Assembly (NCBI RefSeq): GCF_014596565.1 | Contig: NZ_NOIN01000002.1 | Location: 558,001 to 622,000, forward strand | Origin: Pseudomonas sp. PSB18 | GTDB lineage: Bacteria > Pseudomonadota > Gammaproteobacteria > Pseudomonadales > Pseudomonadaceae | DNA: 64,000 nt | Reading direction: 5' to 3' | Part shown: positions 9,397-17,616 of the stretch, in pieces | Layout of the letters: every line of letters begins with the position of its first letter | Position numbering within the stretch: position 1 is the first letter of the stretch | Made by a program: the position numbers and the translations under genes | The notes under the pieces: generated by a model | The model's database searches: none | The model's input: only the letters and a program-made list of their open reading frames with translations | Told to the model about the DNA's origin: nothing

Positions 9397-9586
9397 ACGG
9401 ACCGTTCCGAGAGTGATGTAGGGCAACGCCACGTACCGTGAACGCTGACGCGACGAGGCGCTGTTTCGCGTGCAACCGGCCTACGGCTTTCGTCGTGATC
9501 TCTCGCCGCAGGCGCAGCGATGGCTGGCATCGCGCTCCAAGGATGAATTTTTAAAGTGCGGACTCCCTTACGAGAGGCCGCATTCA

Positions 9587-11758
9587 ATGCCAATCCAACA
9601 CGTATTCCCACCCCAATACCTCGCCTTGGCGATTGCCCTGGTGCTCGGTTGCGCCGACGTTTCAATGGCTCAACCAATGGTCGATGACGGTCCGGCCTCG
9701 CCCCCGGAAACGACCGCCCAGATGCAAGCCCGCCTCAAGACGTTCGCCAGCGCACCGCAGACAAAACACACCAAGGTCACCAAGACCCTCAACGGCCCCA
9801 AGGGGCTCGCGCTGGAAACGGGCAGCGACGACGATCTGGTGACGGTGAGCGGACGTGGCAAGCTCATGGGCCTTGTCGACGGCGGAGGCGGAATCAACGC
9901 CCTGCAGTTGGACACCGTGTCAGGCGGCAAGCTGGATGAGGTACGCAATTTCCAGGACCTGCATGTCAAGCGAGGGGAATGGTCAAACGTCCTGGGCTTC
10001 GATGGCCGAAGCCTGATTGAGCCGAAAGCCAAGCTGATCAACACTGGGCATCTCGGTGGCGAAGTGCACGTTCTGGGCGGCTTCGACAATCAGGGCACTG
10101 TCGCCAGAAGCGTATTCATAGCACCCAGCGCCCACATGACAAACTCGGGCATCGCTGGGGCTGTCGTTGTGGCAGAAACTGGAAGATTCAGCGGTAGCGG
10201 AGCGGTGGAGAGTCTCGACGTGGCGGGGCTGTTGGAGGTCGGTCCGGCAATGGGCGCGCCTTCCATTGCAAAGGACTTCAAGCTGTCGCAAGGCGCAGAG
10301 CTTGTCTATGGCGTCGATGCCCGTGGAAACAGCGCCACGATCACGGTCGGGGGCATCGCGACCCTGAACAACGCGGCGCTGACAATCAGTTCCGCACCGG
10401 GCGAGTATGTCGGCACACGCGATCATACCGTTATCAACGCATCCAAGGTCGAAGGCGAATTCGGACAGGTCACCAGCGACCTGGCATTCATGATAGCGAC
10501 GCCCCACTACCTGGAGACGCAGGTCAATCTGACCTATGCACGCAACGATGTTCCGGTTGAGTCGCTAGCAGCTTCCAAAAACGGGCGCGAATTCGCAGTC
10601 CACATCGAAGAGCCACAGCCGGTTGAATCGGTTGCGTCGCCCGATGTGCAAGCGCCTACCATAGCCCCACCACCCAGGCCTGCCGAGCCAGCGAGAACTG
10701 TGGCCGTTGCGCAAACACCTACCGCTCCGGCGCCAGCCGCCCAACCCGCCGCAAAACCCAACGCCGCCATCAACGCCTTGCTGGGCACCAACATATTCAC
10801 AGCTGCCGACGCTATCGACCAGCTCACGGGTTATGACACCGCGAACCTCGCCAACGCCACCCTGAGCAGCAGTGCTCCGATCAGCACCGGGATGCTCTCG
10901 GCCATGGGCCGAAGACATCCCGAAGATGCGCACGTCGACGGCCAGGTCTGGGTCCAGGCCATCGGCAACAGCGGGGTTGTCGGTAGGCAATGGGGAAGCG
11001 ATGCCCTCAAACATTCGACAACGGGGCTCATGCTGGGGACCGATTGGGCGGTCAGCCCTGAATGGCGCCTGGGCATCATCGGCAGCAAGACCCAGACACG
11101 GCTGGACGGCCACCGCTTCGACGGCGGACTCGACAGTTGGTACCTGGGGGCATACGCCCTGCGCCAGGACGGCCCGCTGGCGCTGCGGCTGGGCGCCGTT
11201 TATGGCGACCATGACGGCAGTACCAAACGTCATGTGACCTTCAATGGTTTCAGTGATCGCCTCAAGGGTCGTTACGACGCCAATACGCAGCAAGTCTTTG
11301 GGCAGATGGGCTACCGCTTCGACCTCGCTCATGTCGAGGTCGAACCCTATGCCCACCTGGGCTATCAACGTTATCAACGTGACCGCTATCAGGAAAAAGG
11401 CGGGGACGCGGCGTTGAAGGTCCACAGCCAGACCCAGGACGCTTACAGCAGTAACCTCGGCCTGCGCCTCGCCCGACCTTTTGCCCTGGATCGCGGCATG
11501 CAGTGGACGCCTCGTCTGAATGTCGGCTGGAAACACCTCTACGGCGACGTCACCGGCCGTTCTCGCCAGGGCCTGGTAAGCGGCGGCAGTACCTATCGGG
11601 TGGAAGGCACCGAGCTGGACCGCGACAGCCTGCTCCTCGAAGCGGGACTGGACCTGGCGGTGTCACCCTGGCATACGCTGGGGCTGGGCTATAGCGGGGA
11701 AACGGGCAACGACAACCGTAGCCAGGCGTTGATGGGCCACTGGCGGATGATGTTCTGA
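9587..11758 (+). CDS. Type V autotransporter (short passenger, classical beta-barrel)
   Basis: About 723 residues when started at ATG 9587, which has GAGAGG ten bases upstream and immediately gives a signal peptide (LALAIALVLGCADVSMAQ). Passenger residues about 28-350 carry repeats of short strands of the beta-solenoid kind (for example LINTGHLGGEVHVLGGFDNQGTV). A Pro/Ala-rich linker spans about 357-395. From about 447 to the end is the autotransporter barrel, rich in alternating strands (GQVWVQAIG, YGDHDGSTK, GQMGYRFDLAHVEVEPYAHLGYQRY), ending in Phe as outer-membrane barrels do. The passenger is short and I see no catalytic motif, so adhesion or surface display is a guess. The gap before it (9379-9586) contains no gene I can support. 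Confidence 0.85.
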   Translation: MPIQHVFPPQYLALAIALVLGCADVSMAQPMVDDGPASPPETTAQMQARLKTFASAPQTKHTKVTKTLNGPKGLALETGSDDDLVTVSGRGKLMGLVDGGGGINALQLDTVSGGKLDEVRNFQDLHVKRGEWSNVLGFDGRSLIEPKAKLINTGHLGGEVHVLGGFDNQGTVARSVFIAPSAHMTNSGIAGAVVVAETGRFSGSGAVESLDVAGLLEVGPAMGAPSIAKDFKLSQGAELVYGVDARGNSATITVGGIATLNNAALTISSAPGEYVGTRDHTVINASKVEGEFGQVTSDLAFMIATPHYLETQVNLTYARNDVPVESLAASKNGREFAVHIEEPQPVESVASPDVQAPTIAPPPRPAEPARTVAVAQTPTAPAPAAQPAAKPNAAINALLGTNIFTAADAIDQLTGYDTANLANATLSSSAPISTGMLSAMGRRHPEDAHVDGQVWVQAIGNSGVVGRQWGSDALKHSTTGLMLGTDWAVSPEWRLGIIGSKTQTRLDGHRFDGGLDSWYLGAYALRQDGPLALRLGAVYGDHDGSTKRHVTFNGFSDRLKGRYDANTQQVFGQMGYRFDLAHVEVEPYAHLGYQRYQRDRYQEKGGDAALKVHSQTQDAYSSNLGLRLARPFALDRGMQWTPRLNVGWKHLYGDVTGRSRQGLVSGGSTYRVEGTELDRDSLLLEAGLDLAVSPWHTLGLGYSGETGNDNRSQALMGHWRMMF

Positions 11759-11775
11759 CCGATAAGGGAGCACAC

Positions 11776-11871
11776 CCTGTGGGAGCGAGCCTGCTCGCGA
11801 TAGCGGTGTAACAGCCGCCATCGATACTGGCTGACCTGACGCTATCGCGAGCAGGCTCGCTCCCACAGGGG
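11776..11871. repeat. REP inverted pair (BIME), copy 2
   Basis: Two REP cores in inverted orientation, about 40 bases apart, between the convergent autotransporter and pyruvate carboxylase genes. Identical core to the copy at 6612. Confidence 0.93.
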
Positions 11872-11897
11872 TTCGGTGTGTGGGGCAGGCATTTGCA

Positions 11898-11926
11898 CAA
11901 AAAAAAAGGGGAGCACATGCCCCCCC
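11898..11926 (-). terminator. Intrinsic terminator of the pyc genes
   Basis: Read on the minus strand, a G-rich/C-rich hairpin (GGGG...CCCC with an ACAT-like loop) is followed by a run of nine or more T residues at 11907-11899, just after the pycB stop. This is a strong rho-independent terminator. Confidence 0.8.
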
Positions 11927-11957
11927 GAGGTTAAAGCGATGTATCGAGGCTGTTAGC

Positions 11958-13766
11958 TCAGCCTTCGATCTCGATCAGGATCTCGCCCGGATTGACCCGG
12001 TCGCCCTTGGCCACATGAATGGCGGTGACCTTGCCGGCGATGGCCGCCTGTACTTCGGTCTCCATTTTCATGGCCTCGGTGATCAGCACGGCTTGGCCGG
12101 CCTTCACCACGTCGCCTTCCTTGACCAGCACATCGACGATGTTGCCTGGCATGGTGGTGCTGACGTGGCCAGGTGCAGAGGCTTGCTTGCGCTTGCTGCT
12201 GCCGCCGCTGACGAATTCATTGAGCGGTTCGAATACCACTTCTTCCGGCATGCCATCGATGGACAGGTAGAAGTGACGCTTGCCTTCGGCCTTGACGCCG
12301 ACGCCAGTGATGTCGACGCGGTAGGTTTCGCCGTGAACGTCGATGACGAACTCGGTCGGTACGCCTTCGCCGCCCGCCGAACTCACGCTGCCCGCCTCAG
12401 GGATCGGCAACAGCACTTCCGGAGTCAGGGTGCCGGCTTCACGCTCTTCAAGGAATTTGCGCCCGATATCCGGGAACATGGCATAGGTCAGCACGTCTTC
12501 TTCGGACTTGGCCAGTGCACCGATTTCGCCGCGCAGCTTGGTCATTTCCGGCTTGAGCAGATCGGCCGGACGCACGTCGATCACGTCCTCGCTACCGATA
12601 GCCTGGCGACGCAGCTTCTCGTTCACCTCGCCCGGCGCCTTGCCGTATCCGCCTTGCAGGTAGAGCTTCACTTCGTTGGTGATGGTCTTGTAGCGCTCGC
12701 CGGCCAGCACGTTGAAGAAGGCCTGGGTACCGACGATCTGCGAGGTCGGCGTAACCAATGGCGGGAAGCCGAGGTCTTCGCGTACTCGCGGGATTTCCGC
12801 CAGCACTTCGTTCATGCGGTTCAGCGCGCCCTGCTCTTTCAGCTGGTTGGCCAGGTTGGAAATCATCCCGCCGGGTACCTGGTTGACCTGGACACGGGTA
12901 TCCACTGCGGTGAACTGGCTTTCGAACTGGTGATACTTCTTGCGTACTGCATAGAAGTACAGGCCGATTTCTTGCAGCAATTCCAGGTCCAGGCCGGTAT
13001 CGAACTCGCTGCCCTTGAGGGCCGCGACCATCGATTCGGTGCCAGGGTGACTGGTGCCCCAGGCAAAGCTGGAGATGGCGGTGTCGATATGGTCGGCGCC
13101 GTTCTCGACAGCCTTGAGCTGGCACATCGCGGCCAGGCCGGCGGTGTCATGGGAGTGGATGAACACCGGCAACGATTGCTCGGCCTTCAAGGCTTTCACC
13201 AATTCACCAGTGGCGTACGGGGTCAGCAAACCGGCCATGTCCTTGATCGCCACCGAGTCGCAACCCATGGCTTCCATCTGTTTGGCCTGGGCCACGAAAG
13301 CGTCGATGGTGTGCACCGGACTGGTGGTGTAGGCGATGGTGCCCTGGGCATGTTTGCCGGCAGCCTTCACCGCCTCGATGGCGACGCGCAAGTTACGCAC
13401 ATCGTTCATCGCATCGAAGATACGGAACACATCGATGCCGTTGACCGCGGCCTTGGCCACGAACGCCTTGACCACGTCATCGCTGTAATGGCGATAGCCC
13501 AACAGGTTCTGGCCGCGCAGCAACATTTGCAGACGGGTATTGGGCAGCGCGGCGCGCAGTTGGCGCAGGCGCTCCCACGGGTCTTCTTTCAGGAAACGCA
13601 CGCAGGCGTCGAACGTCGCGCCGCCCCAGACTTCCAGCGACCAATAGCCGACTTTGTCGAGCTTGTCGCAGATGGGCAGCATGTCTTCGGTGCGCATGCG
13701 GGTGGCGAGCAGCGATTGGTGGGCGTCGCGCAGGATTGTGTCGGTAACGTGGATCTTCTTGGACAT
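11958..13766 (-). CDS. pycB: Pyruvate carboxylase subunit B (biotin carrier and carboxyltransferase; OadA-like)
   Basis: A 602-residue subunit that moves the carboxyl group from carboxybiotin to pyruvate, giving oxaloacetate to refill the TCA cycle. The N-terminal carboxyltransferase barrel starts VTDTILRDAHQSLLATR and includes LEVWGGATFD, RGQNLLGYR and FIHSHDTAG (metal-binding His pair). A spacer leads to a C-terminal biotin carrier domain with ITEAMKMETEV, where the Lys is biotinylated. AAGGA lies nine bases before the ATG at 13766; an ATG at 13772 is too close to it. The gene follows pycA by 12 bases on the same strand, as in other pseudomonads, where the enzyme has two subunits. Oxaloacetate decarboxylase alpha subunits look similar, but no beta or gamma subunit genes are here. 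Confidence 0.93.
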   Translation of the reverse strand: MSKKIHVTDTILRDAHQSLLATRMRTEDMLPICDKLDKVGYWSLEVWGGATFDACVRFLKEDPWERLRQLRAALPNTRLQMLLRGQNLLGYRHYSDDVVKAFVAKAAVNGIDVFRIFDAMNDVRNLRVAIEAVKAAGKHAQGTIAYTTSPVHTIDAFVAQAKQMEAMGCDSVAIKDMAGLLTPYATGELVKALKAEQSLPVFIHSHDTAGLAAMCQLKAVENGADHIDTAISSFAWGTSHPGTESMVAALKGSEFDTGLDLELLQEIGLYFYAVRKKYHQFESQFTAVDTRVQVNQVPGGMISNLANQLKEQGALNRMNEVLAEIPRVREDLGFPPLVTPTSQIVGTQAFFNVLAGERYKTITNEVKLYLQGGYGKAPGEVNEKLRRQAIGSEDVIDVRPADLLKPEMTKLRGEIGALAKSEEDVLTYAMFPDIGRKFLEEREAGTLTPEVLLPIPEAGSVSSAGGEGVPTEFVIDVHGETYRVDITGVGVKAEGKRHFYLSIDGMPEEVVFEPLNEFVSGGSSKRKQASAPGHVSTTMPGNIVDVLVKEGDVVKAGQAVLITEAMKMETEVQAAIAGKVTAIHVAKGDRVNPGEILIEIEG

Positions 13767-13778
13767 GGTCATGATTCC

Positions 13779-15194
<1,416 letters not shown>

Positions 15195-15328
15195 TTGGAG
15201 GTTCCCTTGAGCCGGTGATACCACGGCCTGAGGTTCAGGCCGACGCGTGACCAGATGTAACAATCGGTCGCAGCACCACACTAGTCCCGGCCGTTGATTA
15301 ACAAAAATGAATATTTATTGGGTCAGGC

Positions 15329-15344
15329 ATAAGGGAAGACTTAT
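15329..15344. promoter_or_regulatory. Candidate LysR (PycR) operator in the pycA-pycR divergent region
   Basis: ATAAG and CTTAT form an inverted repeat with a 6-base spacer, 38 bases before pycR and about 135 bases before pycA. LysR regulators usually bind such a dyad between divergent promoters. The sequence is A/T-rich around it. Binding by PycR is inference. Confidence 0.4.
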
Positions 15345-15381
15345 AGTTGATCTACCCGTGGTGAACCAGAGTGGCTAGAAA

Positions 15382-16344
15382 ATGCGTAAGTCATTGATGC
15401 GTATGACATTGCGTCAATTGCAGATTTTCAACGAGGTGTGCGACCTGAGGTCCTACAGCCGCGCAGCCGATGAAATGTCTCTCACTCAGCCGGCCGTCAG
15501 CCTACAGATTCGATCCCTGGAAGAGCTGATTGGGCAACCGCTGTTTGAGTACGTTGGCAAAAAGCTCTACATGACCGAAGCCGCCGAAGCCCTGCAACGC
15601 GCCAGCCGGGACATCTTCGGACGCCTGGAAAACCTCGACATGCAACTCTCGGACATGCAGGGTTCGCTGCAAGGTCAGCTGAAGCTGGCGGTGGAGTCCA
15701 GCGCCAAATATTTCGTGCCGCACCTGTTTGCCGCGTTCAAGCGCCAGCACCCGGAGGTCAACTTGAGCCTTACGGTGGTCAATCGCGGGCAAGTCATCCG
15801 TCGCCTCTCGGACAACCGGGACGACCTGGTGATCATGTCCATGGTGCCTCAGGACATGGGGCTGGAGTTCCTGCCGTTCCTCAACAATCCGATCGTGGCC
15901 GTGGCGCCGCCGGATCATCCGTTGTGTCACATGGGCCCGCTGCGCTTGCAGGATCTGGAGCCCTATACGTTGCTGCTGCGCGAGCCGGGATCAGGCACGC
16001 GACTGGCCTGCGAGGAATACTTCAAGGAGAAACGGGTGCATTTCACCCAGACGCTGGAGGTGGCGTCAGCGGAAGCCCAACGCGAATGCGTGGTGGCGGG
16101 CCTGGGCGTGGCGTTGTTGACGCGCCACGCCGTGAGTCGGGAGCTGTCGTCCGGCGCGCTCATCGAGTTGCCGGTCGAGGAACTGCCGCTGTACCGCAGT
16201 TGGTGCCTGGTACAAGCCAGGGCGAAACGACTGTCACCGGTGGCCCACGCCTTCCTGGCATTTGTGCGTGGCGAGCGCGCTCAGATCATTGGCCTGGTTG
16301 AGCGTTTCGACGGGAAGCCGCCGGCGTTGCCTGCCAGTAATTGA
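15382..16344 (+). CDS. pycR: LysR-type regulator of pyruvate carboxylase (PycR-like)
   Basis: A 320-residue LysR regulator. The N-terminal winged helix-turn-helix is visible as MTLRQLQIFNEVCDLRSYSRAADEMSLTQPAVSLQIR, followed by EELIGQPLFEYVGKKLYMTEAA, and then the substrate-binding domain (LKLAVESSAKYFVPHL onward). It lies divergent from pycA-pycB in the arrangement known from P. aeruginosa, where PycR controls these genes. It resembles the CbbR branch. Its last 58 bases overlap a small gene on the opposite strand (16286-16495). Confidence 0.87.
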   Translation: MRKSLMRMTLRQLQIFNEVCDLRSYSRAADEMSLTQPAVSLQIRSLEELIGQPLFEYVGKKLYMTEAAEALQRASRDIFGRLENLDMQLSDMQGSLQGQLKLAVESSAKYFVPHLFAAFKRQHPEVNLSLTVVNRGQVIRRLSDNRDDLVIMSMVPQDMGLEFLPFLNNPIVAVAPPDHPLCHMGPLRLQDLEPYTLLLREPGSGTRLACEEYFKEKRVHFTQTLEVASAEAQRECVVAGLGVALLTRHAVSRELSSGALIELPVEELPLYRSWCLVQARAKRLSPVAHAFLAFVRGERAQIIGLVERFDGKPPALPASN

Positions 16345-16495
16345 ATTCTGTGACGTCGGGATATTCGCTGATTTCCGCCAGGAGCTGGCGCTGCTCATAA
16401 CGGTCTTCGATCGCGCGACGAAACGCCATGCGGCGCTGGTCTTCCTGTTGACGGCGGGTTTTGACGGCGCTGCGTTCTTCGTAGGACTGGGTCAT
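16286..16495 (-). CDS. Small PA3496-family protein
   Basis: A 69-residue, highly charged protein. The stretch KTRRQQEDQRRMAFRRAIED followed by YEQRQLLAEIS and PDVTEFNYW is what I remember of the PA3496 family (annotated as putative envelope integrity proteins). The start is well supported by GGGAGT six bases before the ATG on the minus strand. Its 3' end overlaps the end of pycR by 58 bases in convergent orientation, which is unusual for genes of this size and means both frames constrain the same bases. The function is not known to me. Confidence 0.65.
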   Translation of the reverse strand: MTQSYEERSAVKTRRQQEDQRRMAFRRAIEDRYEQRQLLAEISEYPDVTEFNYWQATPAASRRNAQPGQ

Positions 16496-16609
16496 GTCGA
16501 GACTCCCAAGACGTATACGGGAGTTTCACGATGACAATACGGGATGACGATTTGGCGGCGCGCGGGTTACAGAACGATGAATGTTGCTATGAGTGGCCTC
16601 TTGCAGCTT

Positions 16610-17476
16610 CTAATCATCCAACGCCTTCACTGACTTGGGCGACAGCCGCAGGCTGCGAAGGCTGCGCTTGACGCTCTTGAGGTGGTTGACCAGGCTTGGC
16701 CCGCGGGCCATGGCAACGCCCATCGCCAGCACATCGATCACCACCAGGTGAGCGATGCGCGAGGTCAGCGGCGTGTAGATCTCGGTGTCTTCGTGCACGT
16801 CGATGGCCAGGTTTACCGTCGAGAGTTCGGCCAATGGCGTCTGGCTCGGACACAGGGTAATCAGCGAGGCGCCGCTCTCGCGAACCAGGTTGGCGGTGAT
16901 CAACAGATCCTTGGAGCGCCCCGACTGGGAAATGCAGATCGCCACATCGGTGGGCTTCAGGGTGACCGCCGACATGGCCTGCATGTGCGGATCGGAATAG
17001 GCGGCCGCCGTGAGCAACAGCCGAAAGAACTTGTGCTGCGCATCCGCCGCCACCGCGCCCGACGCGCCAAAGCCGTAGAACTCGACACGCTGGGCCTGGG
17101 ACATGGCCGTGACCGCTTTCTGCAGTGCCACCGGGTCGAGCTTCTCGCGAACCTCCATGAGCGTGTGCAGGGTGGTGTCGAAGATCTTCAGGCTGTAGTC
17201 GGCGACCGAATCGTCTTCATGGATCGCAAACTGGCCGAAACTCGCACCGGCCGCCAGGCTCTGCGCCAGCTTGAGTTTCAGGTCCTGGAAACCGGAGCAA
17301 CCGATGGCGCGACAGAAGCGCACGATGGTCGGTTCGCTGATGCCGACACTGTGGGCAAGATCGGCCATGGAACTGTGCATCACGGCCGCAGGATCAAGCA
17401 GTACGTGATCGGCGACTTTCAGTTCCGATTTGCGCAGCAGGTGGCGTGACTGGGCGATGTGTTGCAACAGGTTCAA
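16610..17476 (-). CDS. MurR/RpiR family regulator, HexR-like
   Basis: A 288-residue regulator with an N-terminal helix-turn-helix of the RpiR type (SELKVADHVL, MADLAHSVGISEPTIVRFCRAIGCSGFQDLKLKLAQSLA) and a C-terminal SIS sugar-phosphate-binding domain (VEFYGFGASGAVAADAQHKFFRL, ICISQSGRSKDLL). It resembles HexR, which senses the Entner-Doudoroff intermediate KDPG and represses glucose genes; pseudomonads carry a second copy next to pycR, and this position fits that copy. The codon at the presumed start is TTG. A perfect dyad 46 bases upstream (17522-17536) suggests it controls its own gene. The sugar-phosphate ligand is inferred from the family. Confidence 0.85.
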   Translation of the reverse strand: MNLLQHIAQSRHLLRKSELKVADHVLLDPAAVMHSSMADLAHSVGISEPTIVRFCRAIGCSGFQDLKLKLAQSLAAGASFGQFAIHEDDSVADYSLKIFDTTLHTLMEVREKLDPVALQKAVTAMSQAQRVEFYGFGASGAVAADAQHKFFRLLLTAAAYSDPHMQAMSAVTLKPTDVAICISQSGRSKDLLITANLVRESGASLITLCPSQTPLAELSTVNLAIDVHEDTEIYTPLTSRIAHLVVIDVLAMGVAMARGPSLVNHLKSVKRSLRSLRLSPKSVKALDD

Positions 17477-17521
17477 GGGGATGGACTCTTGTTATTGGCA
17501 GTGGCCGGGATGTAGCAAGTT

Positions 17522-17536
17522 TGTAGTTATACTACA
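17522..17536. promoter_or_regulatory. RpiR/HexR-type operator
   Basis: TGTAGT and ACTACA are perfect inverted arms around TAT, forming a 15-base palindrome upstream of the RpiR-type gene. HexR-type sites in gammaproteobacteria have the same TGTA-rich/TACA arms, so autoregulation is likely. The same stretch could carry the promoter. Confidence 0.6.
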
Positions 17537-17616
17537 GGAATTGCCTTTTTGCCCGCCCAATACGTAACTCGATATCCCGATTTCATGCCGCATGCACGCC
17601 ATGTAGCAGTCAGGCG

